The notes under the pieces were generated by a model. The model worked only from the letters and a program-made list of their open reading frames with translations, was not told where the DNA came from and did no database searches. From JACNKV01 sp964645915 (GTDB taxonomy: Bacteria; Fidelibacterota; Marinisomatia; Marinisomatales; JACNKV01), in NCBI GenBank assembly GCA_964645915.1, contig CAZYDH010000016.1, forward strand, positions 1 through 37,551: a DNA stretch of 37,551 nucleotides, written 5' to 3'. Every line of letters starts with the position of its first letter. The first letter of the stretch is position 1. Made by a program: the position numbers and the translations under genes. This document shows positions 1 to 7,766 of this stretch, piece after piece.

Positions 1-386
1 TATAAACATATTTGAAATTTTACTCAAAATATTCTTAACGAAAAATGGGGTGTACTTACCCGATGCTGTATATGTACAACTCTTTGGAATCCGTTTTATG
101 GTCTTGGAACCCATCGGATTCAATATCAATATGTCATCGTTATTTGTCAGGATATTTTTCATTTGTAACTCAAATAAGGAACCGTGATAATTTTCTCGAT
201 GTTTTTGTCTGTACGGTGTATTCTCGGCAAAATACACAAAACATCTGTTTATACAAAATGGTTACAAACCTACACCTTTACCTGTCAAATAACTTTCCAC
301 CCTAATAAGTGTATAAAGTCTAAATATACAAGTGACTGATTGTCAAGGTGAAATTTACCTTGATTATTGTCTTTGCGTGTGTCAAT
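1..386. other. Intergenic stretch without a recognisable gene
   Basis: No convincing coding region is visible on either strand here. The longest open frame (45-305, plus) would encode 86 residues rich in Cys, Tyr, Asn and Ser, with no domain, signal peptide or ribosome binding site, so I do not call it. The only structure is a perfect 7-bp inverted repeat, TCAAGGT (343-349) and ACCTTGA (357-363), around a 7-base loop. There is no U-run after it, so it is not a convincing terminator. Confidence 0.6.
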
Positions 387-478
387 GTCATTGCGAATGC
401 AGCGAAGCGAAATGCGGCAATCTCCTTACATTAGTAAACCAAAGGAGATCACTTCGTCGTTCTACTCCTCGTGATGAC
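387..478. repeat. REP/MITE-like imperfect palindrome of about 92 bp
   Basis: The element begins GTCATTGCGAATGCAGCG and ends with the near inverse, CTCCTCGTGATGAC. Inner arms GCAATCTCC and GGAGATCACTTCG flank a loop of about 16 bases, so the whole unit can fold into one long imperfect hairpin. Its GTCATTGCGA...CAATCTCC pattern resembles dispersed palindromic repeats that I recall from many unrelated bacterial genomes. It lies just downstream of the Nudix gene stop on the minus strand, where it could also act as a 3' mRNA structure. It encodes no protein, and I saw no second copy in the window. Confidence 0.6.
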
Positions 479-500
479 AAGAGAGTTTTCATTCATTAAT

Positions 501-1043
501 TTATTGAAGAAATTTTGTTTTATCTGCCATTCGTAAAACAGATTCTTCAGATGTGATATGATGTATTTCCTCGAGAGAAAACCATGCAACATCATGAGAT
601 TCATCACTGACTGAAATCGGCTCATTTTTATCTGCTTCAAATAAAAACCGGACATCATAATGGTAATGCTCCGGCATGGTAGGAGTTTTAGGAATTAGAT
701 GGATATCAATATCAAATATGGAACAGGAAACGGGGAAAATATTCTTTAATCCGGATTCTTCTTTCGCTTCACGAAATGCCACGTTAAATGTATCAGAACT
801 TCCATCTGAATGACCGCCCAATTGTACCCACATATTCAATTTACGATGATGGGTTAATAACGCATGTTTACGTTTGTTATTGACGATCCACGCCGAGCCG
901 GTAACGTGACCGGGTAAATACTCTGTTGTAAAGCATGATCCGTTCTCTTCTACAAATGAAATAAATCGTTCCGTCTTTTCATGTTCTTTCGGGAAATCTT
1001 TTAAATAGAATTTTAGAAGAGATAGAAGCGGTTTACGATGCAT
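501..1043 (-). CDS. Nudix hydrolase (GGH[AS]DG subfamily)
   Basis: Predicted 180-residue Nudix hydrolase, a family that cleaves nucleoside diphosphates linked to another moiety. The Nudix box covers about residues 77-99. REAKEESG (91-98) supplies the metal-binding glutamates, but the first conserved Glu of the classical box is Ser here, inside GGHSDGSSD. That change is usual in the subfamily that opens this loop with GGHxDG. A second landmark is LPGHVTGSAWIV (43-54). An in-frame ATG at 1067 would add eight residues and overlap the helicase stop, but family N-termini begin near MHRKPLLSLL, so I prefer 1043. It lies directly downstream of the helicase-nuclease gene and may be cotranscribed. The substrate cannot be told from sequence. 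Confidence 0.85.
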   Translation of the reverse strand: MHRKPLLSLLKFYLKDFPKEHEKTERFISFVEENGSCFTTEYLPGHVTGSAWIVNNKRKHALLTHHRKLNMWVQLGGHSDGSSDTFNVAFREAKEESGLKNIFPVSCSIFDIDIHLIPKTPTMPEHYHYDVRFLFEADKNEPISVSDESHDVAWFSLEEIHHITSEESVLRMADKTKFLQ

Positions 1044-1051
1044 CGCAAAGA

Positions 1052-4000
1052 CTATTTTTCTTCCCATTCAGGGCATAAGAGATCTTTGTAATCACACCAG
1101 GAACAATGAAATCCTTTGCAAGGTGCGAATTCTTTTTGACGAATCTTGGATGCAACTTCAATGATATCATTTTGAGTATTCGAAAGTTCTTCTTCAGTGA
1201 ACGTATGGACTTTTAGCGGGTCTTCAGGTTCACGTAAAAAGTAAAGTCCGGCCCATTCGGGGAGTCCTTGAAGATCCTCTTCACTGGTTAGAGAAAGATA
1301 GAGGCTATAGATCGCAAGTTGAAGGCTTTTTTTAGCCGGTTGAGGTTTTTTTGACGTTTTATAATCCAACACTTGCAAACCGGATTTCCCTTGATCAATT
1401 CGATCGATCTTTCCTCGAATGGTGATATCTTCGATCGTAAACTGAAATTCTTTTTCAGTTCCGATAATGACAGGCGGGTTTTGCGTAAGAAAATCCCAGT
1501 ATCGATGTAATGAGTTCTGACCTTCTTTATAATATTTCTTTTCACAGGATTGGCTTCCGGTGAACCAGTCGCTCATCCAAAATGTATCCAAGAGAGAAAG
1601 AAGGTCATCTTCGGTGGTTAAGGATGGATCTTTGTGAAATTGATCTAAAACCTGATGGATGATATTTCCAAATACCAATTGTGGTTGATTTTGAGAACCC
1701 GGAATACGATCTACATGGGTTAAACGATATTTCAACGGACAACTAATATACGTTTCGATCGAACTTGCAGAAAGAAAGAGTTGATCGTTGACAGATGGTA
1801 CATAATTACCGGCAATTTCCTCTTTTAAGGCAATTTCCCAAGGTTCAGTACCCCATTGGACTTGTTCGGTGCTCTCAAGCGATCCTATCCGCTCTAAACA
1901 CCGTATGAGAGTATGAGCTGTATCATATTGACCGATCGCCACTGCTTCTTGCAAGCGGATCTCATATTTATTTTTCAATTCTTGATATTCGACTGAATTT
2001 TTAGTTTCTTCTCGTTGAGGCATGGTTTCTTCCTTTACCAGATTTAGGTCTAGGTCCTTTTTTATAAATGTTGAGGTTCGTTTTTGTGGGGCAAGGATAT
2101 ACAATTGTTCCTTGGCGCGAGTCATTGCAACATAAAAAATTCTTCGTTCTTCTTGATAATGATGCTCTTTTGCGTTGAGCTCAGATTCTTTGGAATAATC
2201 AAGCCATTCATCCGGAGGACGATCAACAATAGATGAGGTTTTGAAGTTAAGTGGAAAACTTCCGGTTTGATTAAATGGGATAAACACCACAGGGAATTCA
2301 GCGCCTTTTACTCCGTGAATAGTCTGTACTAACACAGCAGGGCGAGAAGGCATTTCAGGATAAGCGGTCTTTATATTCCCGGATTGCTGTAGAGTATGAA
2401 TATATTGCATGAACGAATACAAACTGCGTGTTTCAGTATGTGTGTTAACAAAAGATTGTGCTTTAAGAATAAACTTACCTGCATTTTGTATCGCAAGCTG
2501 ATCTTGATATTCATATCGATTCACGTATGGTTTGAATAATTCAATTTTTTCACAAATGATTTCGATGACTTCATCTGCTCGTTTTTTTGTGGCTTCTTGC
2601 TGAAGAACGTCGATCAATCTTAACAGCTGTGTGATCGGTTGACGAACATGCGAAGAAAATGATCGTATGTCATTTCGTATCAATTCAATACGATTAGTGT
2701 AATCACGTTTAGAATACTGTTGAAAGATATCAATAGCGTCTTTATCCGATAGAGTGTTTCTTAAAATTCTATATAAAGCAGCATTTTGGTACTGATTGTC
2801 TGAACAAATATCACACCATGCGATCAAATCTTTAATAATGGGTATCTTAAAGAATTCCGTTAAATAAGCCAGTGTCGGGATATGAGCAGTTAGCAAGGAA
2901 GAAACAACATCCTTTACCTGATTCTTCGTTCGGCACAAAATAGCGATATCCTGATAGGTGTATTGTCCTTCATTGATCCATTGAGAAATAGTGTCGATCA
3001 TAAATTGTAATTGATCAGTTTTGATTCCCCGCCATATTTCAGGTTTAGGACCTGATCGACTTTTACCGGAGATCAATGTTTTATCAATTCGATCCTTATT
3101 AGTTGCTATCAGATTGTTTGCAGCATCTAAGATTGGTTGATGTGAGCGATAATTCTCGATTAGTGAGATTTCTTTATAGTTCGGAAAATGAGAATATCGC
3201 TTTTGAAAATCGTGAATATTATACGGACTAGCTCCTCGAAAACTGTAAATAACTTGATCGTCATCACCAACGACAGTAATGCTCCCGTGTTCTTCGGCGA
3301 TTAATCCCATGATCTCATTGAGTGCATGGTTGTTGTCCTGAAATTCATCAACAATGATATGACGATATTTTTCTTGAAGTGTTTTTCTTAAGGACGGATC
3401 TTGATTAATCATATCATAGGCTTGAAGGATCATATCACCGTAATCAACAAAGTTCTTTTCTTTTTTCAATTCCTGATAGCGAGGATAAATTCTTCTTAAA
3501 TCGTTTAACTGAGCTCTAAGATCTTCTGGAGTGTTTTCCTCCTCAGACGGATTTTGGTAGTTATCAGGGTTGATCAATTCATCGCGGATTCGATTAAAAA
3601 AGGGTAAAAAACTCTCGGTAACCGCTTTTGTCGGATCAAATGGAAATTCGGATGATTCGAAAGGTTGAAATGAATCAAAATGATTCAATAAAAGATAAAC
3701 GGCATCACCTTCCTCTAATAGTTTTGGTGCATCCTGAGAGTCATCAGCAAATGACTTAACGATTGAGTAGCAGAATGAATGAAAAGTGCAAATGGCAATC
3801 TCAGAACTTTTATGTCCAAGTTCTTTATGGATCTTTGCTTGAAGCTCAAATGCTGCTTTTTCAGTATAGGTAATAGCTAGAATAGATGCAGGATCAACTT
3901 TTTCATTCTCAATTTTGTAAAGAATTCGATAGAAAAGCGTTGTTGTTTTGCCGGTACCCGCTCCAGCAAGGATCATTAAAGGTGCGGGAGGATGAGAAAT

Positions 4001-4054
4001 AGCTATGGATTGGTTTTTATTAGCAGTAAAATTATTTCCGCGTGAATATAACAT
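1052..4054 (-). CDS. UvrD/PcrA-type helicase fused to a C-terminal Fe-S PD-(D/E)XK nuclease
   Basis: A 1000-residue superfamily 1A DNA helicase with all the main motifs: Q motif, Walker A AGAGTGKT (about 30-37), motif II DEFQD, motif III VVGDDDQVIYSFRG, motif V TIHGVKGAEF and motif VI RRIFYVAMTRAKEQ. The C-terminal quarter is a RecB/AddB-like nuclease domain. It contains GKIDRID and VLDYKT (about 897-901), one Cys near 772 (ISCPLKYR) and a terminal C-x2-C-x6-C group (984, 987, 994). That is the layout of the [4Fe-4S]-stapled nucleases of AddB, Cas4 and AdnAB. The likely role is double-strand-break end processing. It is not an AddA/AddB pair, since no partner lies beside it. I use the ATG at 4054; a TTG two codons upstream is the alternative. 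No good Shine-Dalgarno is visible. Confidence 0.9.
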   Translation of the reverse strand: MLYSRGNNFTANKNQSIAISHPPAPLMILAGAGTGKTTTLFYRILYKIENEKVDPASILAITYTEKAAFELQAKIHKELGHKSSEIAICTFHSFCYSIVKSFADDSQDAPKLLEEGDAVYLLLNHFDSFQPFESSEFPFDPTKAVTESFLPFFNRIRDELINPDNYQNPSEEENTPEDLRAQLNDLRRIYPRYQELKKEKNFVDYGDMILQAYDMINQDPSLRKTLQEKYRHIIVDEFQDNNHALNEIMGLIAEEHGSITVVGDDDQVIYSFRGASPYNIHDFQKRYSHFPNYKEISLIENYRSHQPILDAANNLIATNKDRIDKTLISGKSRSGPKPEIWRGIKTDQLQFMIDTISQWINEGQYTYQDIAILCRTKNQVKDVVSSLLTAHIPTLAYLTEFFKIPIIKDLIAWCDICSDNQYQNAALYRILRNTLSDKDAIDIFQQYSKRDYTNRIELIRNDIRSFSSHVRQPITQLLRLIDVLQQEATKKRADEVIEIICEKIELFKPYVNRYEYQDQLAIQNAGKFILKAQSFVNTHTETRSLYSFMQYIHTLQQSGNIKTAYPEMPSRPAVLVQTIHGVKGAEFPVVFIPFNQTGSFPLNFKTSSIVDRPPDEWLDYSKESELNAKEHHYQEERRIFYVAMTRAKEQLYILAPQKRTSTFIKKDLDLNLVKEETMPQREETKNSVEYQELKNKYEIRLQEAVAIGQYDTAHTLIRCLERIGSLESTEQVQWGTEPWEIALKEEIAGNYVPSVNDQLFLSASSIETYISCPLKYRLTHVDRIPGSQNQPQLVFGNIIHQVLDQFHKDPSLTTEDDLLSLLDTFWMSDWFTGSQSCEKKYYKEGQNSLHRYWDFLTQNPPVIIGTEKEFQFTIEDITIRGKIDRIDQGKSGLQVLDYKTSKKPQPAKKSLQLAIYSLYLSLTSEEDLQGLPEWAGLYFLREPEDPLKVHTFTEEELSNTQNDIIEVASKIRQKEFAPCKGFHCSWCDYKDLLCPEWEEK

Positions 4055-4172
4055 AAACAAAATTACTTTGAGTTCATGGATGAATCAAATGAATAAGCGG
4101 AAACGATCTACTTATCCTTATAAAAAAGTAAATAATGGAATTAATTGTTTCATATTACAAAAATAATTTTTT

Positions 4173-4199
4173 AACATTTCGCAAATTCTGTGGTCTAAA
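4173..4199 (+). promoter_or_regulatory. Possible ECF-type promoter of the sigma-factor operon
   Basis: AACATT (4173-4178) and TCTAAA (4194-4199) are separated by 15 bases. This resembles the GAACTT/TCtgA architecture of RpoE-like ECF promoters, and ECF genes often regulate themselves. Transcription would start about 7-8 bases after TCTAAA, leaving only about six bases before the ATG at 4213. No Shine-Dalgarno is visible there, so the mRNA may be close to leaderless. This call is inference from pattern and position. Confidence 0.35.
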
Positions 4200-4212
4200 C
4201 GAGTACAAATAG

Positions 4213-4740
4213 ATGAAAAACGACTATGAACTCATACAACAATTTCAAAAAGGAAGCCAATCAGCCTTTGACGAACTCGTTAAAAGGCATCTTGATCAGA
4301 CATTTAGATTCTTCATGCAAATTACTCGAAATCCCATGGAAGCTGAGGATCTTGCACAAGACGTATTTATCAAATGTTATAAATCGCTTAAAAAGTTCAA
4401 ATATAAGTCAAAGTTTACAACGTATTTATACAAGATCAATCTTAACACGGCGAATTCATGGATACGAAGAAATCGATGGAAGAATCTATTGCATCTCGAT
4501 CAAGCACCCGAGCCTATTGAATCTGATCGTACCATTGAGAAAGAATGGTCAAGAAAAGAATTATGGGATGGAATTGCTTTATTACCGAAACAACAAAAAA
4601 TGGTTGTCATGATGCGAGTAGCACAAGAGTTGCCGTATAAAACGATTGCCGAAATTTTGAATACGACAGAAGGCTCTACAAAAGTGAGTTACCATCATGG
4701 AATTCGTCAGTTAAAAGAAAATTTGGAAAAATCTAAATGA
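4213..4740 (+). CDS. ECF-family RNA polymerase sigma factor
   Basis: A 175-residue sigma-70 family protein with only regions 2 and 4, as in ECF sigma factors. Region 2 covers about residues 10-85, with AEDLAQDVFIKCYKSLKKF and a basic INLNTANSWIRRNRW stretch. Region 4 covers about 115-170, with LPKQQKMVVMMR and the helix-turn-helix YKTIAEILNTTEGSTKVSYHHG. Its stop overlaps the next start as ATGA, so the downstream small membrane protein is probably translationally coupled and is the natural anti-sigma candidate. The operon continues with two lipoproteins, which points to an envelope-stress or metal-sensing regulon. The ATG at 4213 has no obvious Shine-Dalgarno. Confidence 0.92.
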   Translation: MKNDYELIQQFQKGSQSAFDELVKRHLDQTFRFFMQITRNPMEAEDLAQDVFIKCYKSLKKFKYKSKFTTYLYKINLNTANSWIRRNRWKNLLHLDQAPEPIESDRTIEKEWSRKELWDGIALLPKQQKMVVMMRVAQELPYKTIAEILNTTEGSTKVSYHHGIRQLKENLEKSK

Positions 4741-5081
4741 ATTTCGAAAATAAAATCAAAGATATGATATCAGTCGGTAGTGTTTCTCCGGATACAACTA
4801 AATTCTTAGATCGACTGCATCATAAGAGGGAAAAACAATATGCCAGAAGACATCGTTTTGTTTCAGGGATGTCTGCACTTAGTTTGATTTTAATCACCGG
4901 ATTTCTGACTTTTTCACAGTTAGATATAGGGTCAGAGATCTATGTAAATGAATCTACGTTAGTTGAAAAAGAAATCTATGTAGATGAATTGACACTGATG
5001 TTACTGGACTATGACGATGATATTTGGAATGTGTATGAGCTTTTAGAAGAAATTAATCATGAATCTGTATTAGAAATATAG
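4737..5081 (+). CDS. Small one-TM protein, candidate anti-sigma factor
   Basis: A 114-residue protein of no family I can name. It has a basic N-terminal segment of 40 residues, one hydrophobic span (about 41-60, FVSGMSALSLILITGFLTFS) and a short acidic tail, which predicts N-in topology with a periplasmic C-terminus. There is no HxxxCxxC zinc anti-sigma motif. Its place right after the ECF sigma gene, with a 4-base overlap, and its topology match small CnrY-like anti-sigma factors, so that role is inferred. The tail contains a tandem duplication, EIYVNESTL followed by EIYVDELTL (about 67-87). Confidence 0.7.
   Translation: MNFENKIKDMISVGSVSPDTTKFLDRLHHKREKQYARRHRFVSGMSALSLILITGFLTFSQLDIGSEIYVNESTLVEKEIYVDELTLMLLDYDDDIWNVYELLEEINHESVLEI
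4935..5006 (+). repeat. Two tandem 36-bp units inside the small membrane-protein gene
   Basis: Bases 4935-4970 and 4971-5006 encode twelve residues each. They begin GAGATCTATGTAAATGAA and GAAATCTATGTAGATGAA. The resemblance is strongest over the first nine codons. The unit length keeps the frame, and the copies have diverged, so the duplication is not recent. Confidence 0.7.
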
Positions 5082-5092
5082 GAGAGGATATT

Positions 5093-5638
5093 ATGAAAAT
5101 AAACAAAATCGTATTGCTAAGTGTTATCTTCCTCTCTATCGCATGTTCTCAAGAACCTCGAGAGGAGAGATTTACAATGGATCTCGAGCGTAAAGAAATG
5201 ATGGTGGAGAGACGTGAAGAAAACCGTGAACGCATGGAAATGATGGTCATGTGGAAATTAACTGAAGAGTTAAGACTAACCGAAGACCAAGCTGAGAAAT
5301 TTTTTCCGGTTTTTCATCAGTATCGAGATGAAGTAAAAGCAATCAGAAAGGAACTGACAGCAATTACGAGCGAATTGAATGAGAAAATAGACAGGGGTGA
5401 TTCGATCAGCGATCAAGAAATCACTGAAAAGATGGAAAAACTGAAAGTACTGGAATTTAAGAAAATTGAAGCGAGAGAAATGTTGTTTACGAAGATGGAA
5501 GGCACTCTTAATAATGTGCAGAGATTCAAATTACTTGGAATGGAACATCAATTAAGAAATGACATCAGAAAAGAGATTCGTAAGCAAAAACCTCATAATA
5601 TGAAGAAACAACCCAGACGTAAGGGTTTTTGGAATTAA
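5093..5638 (+). CDS. Spy/CpxP/CnrX-like periplasmic lipoprotein
   Basis: A 181-residue lipoprotein with a signal peptide ending in LSIAC (Cys18). Ser at +2 suggests the outer membrane by the E. coli rule. The mature part is almost wholly charged helix. It begins with a Met/Glu/Arg-rich stretch (about 25-55, for example KEMMVERREENRERMEMMVM), then LRLTEDQAEKFFPVFHQY, which matches the LTxxQ helical-hairpin proteins of the Spy/CpxP and metal-sensor (CnrX/ZraP) group. It ends in a basic tail. A strong Shine-Dalgarno (GGAGAGGA) precedes the ATG. Known relatives act as periplasmic chaperones or metal sensors feeding envelope-stress signalling. Its place in an ECF operon fits a sensing role, but the ligand is unknown. 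Confidence 0.75.
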   Translation: MKINKIVLLSVIFLSIACSQEPREERFTMDLERKEMMVERREENRERMEMMVMWKLTEELRLTEDQAEKFFPVFHQYRDEVKAIRKELTAITSELNEKIDRGDSISDQEITEKMEKLKVLEFKKIEAREMLFTKMEGTLNNVQRFKLLGMEHQLRNDIRKEIRKQKPHNMKKQPRRKGFWN

Positions 5639-5656
5639 ACAAGGAAAGAGAAGAAA

Positions 5657-6643
5657 ATGAAACATCTAATATACACATTGATCATCGCAGGATTTATTGT
5701 AACATCTTGCGAAGATAATAATGCAAATAATACCTATGCCGAAATAGAAGCTGAATTAGAACAAATCCTCAATGAAGACGCAATGTTTGGTCTTGACGGA
5801 TTTGGAGATGAAGGTGCCGCTCCCGAGGAATATCAAGAAGGACTTGAAGAACCTTCATTAAAATTAGCGATTGATGATGATTACCCACCGGATAGCATTT
5901 GGACATATCATTTCGGACGACAAATCAACAGCGTTGAACGTGATGTTCAATATACACACGAAGAGGACGAAGTCCTTGCTGAGATCACGTGTACAATAAC
6001 CGGGAATTTCATTGTTGAAGTTTATGATACTACCGATATGATGGTTGATTCAGCAACAAAACCTTTTACAAAGATCTTTCAGAGAAAAGTTCGATTCGAA
6101 GAGATTGAAGGTGAGAACGAAAATGATCCTCAGTGGAGAGTAAAAGAATTCACATTGGGTGTGGGAGGAATCGGAGAAAAAGTAGCGATCACTAAACTGG
6201 AATATTTTGTATTGGATCAAGATAGTACAACTTGGAATTCTACTTTTTCAATGGAAGCTGAAAATATCCTCGACACGTTTATTGCAAGAGAGGACCTGCC
6301 AACATTTCAATCTCGTTCGGTGGTAAAAATAGAAGTTACCGTTACCAATGAAGAACCTGTGTATGATTTTAGAAGTGGTGAAAAAGTCATGATGCATTTT
6401 GGTCGTGATCGTCGTCATAAAGGTCGTCGTGTCTTATTTGACGATGGAATTCATGGCGGAGATCTTGTTCCTCTAAATAATGTATTTACACGGATAATGT
6501 TTGTGCATGGACCGGGACCGGAACATAACACTAGAGTTTTCCGGACATTCTTTGACGTAATGGACTTTGGAACTTTATTCCAGATGCAAGAAGATGTTCA
6601 CTCTGCCTTTTGGGGTATCCCATATAGAGTAAATAGACATTAA
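5657..6643 (+). CDS. Lipoprotein of unknown function
   Basis: A 328-residue protein that I do not recognise. The N-terminus is a lipoprotein signal, with the lipobox in FIVTSCED (Cys18). An acidic linker (to about residue 75) leads into a region rich in predicted beta strands, for example ITCTITGNFIVEVYD and RSVVKIEVTVTNEEP. The C-terminal part has GEKVMMHFGRDRRHKGRR and a FDDGIHGGD segment. The alternating strands suggest one or two immunoglobulin-like folds. It is the last gene of the ECF sigma operon, 18 bases after the Spy-like gene with a good Shine-Dalgarno (AAGGAAAGAG), and is followed by a terminator. It is therefore probably a target or accessory part of that envelope regulon. Confidence 0.65.
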   Translation: MKHLIYTLIIAGFIVTSCEDNNANNTYAEIEAELEQILNEDAMFGLDGFGDEGAAPEEYQEGLEEPSLKLAIDDDYPPDSIWTYHFGRQINSVERDVQYTHEEDEVLAEITCTITGNFIVEVYDTTDMMVDSATKPFTKIFQRKVRFEEIEGENENDPQWRVKEFTLGVGGIGEKVAITKLEYFVLDQDSTTWNSTFSMEAENILDTFIAREDLPTFQSRSVVKIEVTVTNEEPVYDFRSGEKVMMHFGRDRRHKGRRVLFDDGIHGGDLVPLNNVFTRIMFVHGPGPEHNTRVFRTFFDVMDFGTLFQMQEDVHSAFWGIPYRVNRH

Positions 6644-6670
6644 TCCATTTTTATTCAGGTTAGTGTGATG

Positions 6671-6701
6671 AAAAGCCCTTCATTTTTGAGGGGCTTTTTT
6701 A
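6671..6701 (+). terminator. Intrinsic terminator of the ECF sigma operon
   Basis: AAAAGCCCTTC and GAGGGGCTTTT form an 11-bp stem with one G-T pair around the loop ATTTTT, followed by further T residues. It lies 28 bases after the lipoprotein stop. Confidence 0.85.
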
Positions 6702-6818
6702 TTCGATTAAATTCCTAAGTATGATATAAAAAGTAGAGTTAGAAAAGTCTGGAACAAATTTTTGCTGTATACGTTTAGCAAGATGTAAATTCTATGCTAT
6801 AAAGGAGGTAGATATTTA

Positions 6819-7766
6819 ATGATAAAAATAAAAAACTTATCAAAATACTACGGTGACGTTAAAGCAGTGAAAAACATTAATTTCACAGTAAATGATGGTG
6901 AAATTCTTGGATTTCTGGGAGCTAACGGTGCCGGAAAGACAACGACACTAAAAGTCATCACGGGCTTTTTGATGCCGACAAAAGGGAATGTGTATGTCAA
7001 TGATTTGAATATCGTTGAGCATCCTCAAAAAATTCAAAGACAGATTGGTTATTTAGCTGAGTTAAATCCGCTTTATTATGAAATGATCGTGTATGACTTT
7101 TTAAAGTTTACCGCACAAATTCGCGAGATCGAAGGAAAAGCGTTTAAAACAGCAATCTCAAGAGTGATCGATCAGTGTGGATTAAAAGGAGTTGTTCACA
7201 GAAAGATTAGTGATTGCTCTAAAGGATATAAACAACGTATTGGTCTTGCAGCAGCGATGATCCATGATCCTGCAATATTACTTTTAGATGAACCGGTAAC
7301 AGGTCTTGATCCTAACCAAATTGTCGAGATACGGGAATTGATCAAAGAGTTAGGAAAAGAAAAGCTCGTTATGATCTCGAGTCATATCCTTCAAGAAATT
7401 CAAGCAACGGTAGATCGAATCGTAATTATTCATAAAGGTGAAATCGTTGCCGATGGAACCAGTCAAGAATTGATGAGTGGATTTGTCGGAAATACTCGCT
7501 TAACACTTGAAGTACATGATGTGACGGAAGAGAGTCTGCAAACCTTTGATGCAACGAACCCGGCAGTAAATATTGCGCAAGTTGAAACCCTCGGTGATAA
7601 TCATCGTGTTTTACATCTGGAATATGTTAAGGAAAAAGATCCGAGAACGGAAATATTCAAGTACGCGGTTGAGAATAATTGGGTGATTACTGAAATGAGT
7701 CCACATAGGATTGAGTTAGAAAATGTTTTCCGATCGTTAACATCAGAAGGAGGTAGAAATGCGTAA
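6819..7766 (+). CDS. Gld-like ABC transporter ATPase (GldA/CcmA type)
   Basis: A 315-residue ABC ATPase with Walker A GANGAGKT (34-41), Q-loop region IGYLAELNPLYYE, signature SKGYKQR (134-140), Walker B ILLLDEP (about 153-159) and the switch histidine in MISSHILQE. The extra 80-90 residues at the C-terminus are usual for GldA/NatA-type exporters. A very strong Shine-Dalgarno (AAAGGAGGT, 6801-6809) precedes the ATG. Its end overlaps the permease gene by 8 bases. With the following GldF-, GldG- and DUF4340-like genes it forms a cluster tied to gliding motility in Bacteroidota, but also found in many non-gliding phyla, where the cargo is unknown. Confidence 0.9.
   Translation: MIKIKNLSKYYGDVKAVKNINFTVNDGEILGFLGANGAGKTTTLKVITGFLMPTKGNVYVNDLNIVEHPQKIQRQIGYLAELNPLYYEMIVYDFLKFTAQIREIEGKAFKTAISRVIDQCGLKGVVHRKISDCSKGYKQRIGLAAAMIHDPAILLLDEPVTGLDPNQIVEIRELIKELGKEKLVMISSHILQEIQATVDRIVIIHKGEIVADGTSQELMSGFVGNTRLTLEVHDVTEESLQTFDATNPAVNIAQVETLGDNHRVLHLEYVKEKDPRTEIFKYAVENNWVITEMSPHRIELENVFRSLTSEGGRNA

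Noticed and set aside
45..305. Open frame of 86 codons on the plus strand near the left edge
   Set aside because: Residue composition is not protein-like (many Cys, Tyr, Asn), there is no Shine-Dalgarno, domain or signal, and the region looks intergenic.
343..363. Hairpin TCAAGGT/ACCTTGA as a terminator
   Set aside because: The stem is only 7 bp, low in GC and has no following T-run, and no gene clearly ends beside it.
501..1067. Start of the Nudix gene at 1067
   Set aside because: It overlaps the helicase stop, lacks a ribosome binding site and adds residues absent from typical family N-termini; 1043 fits better.
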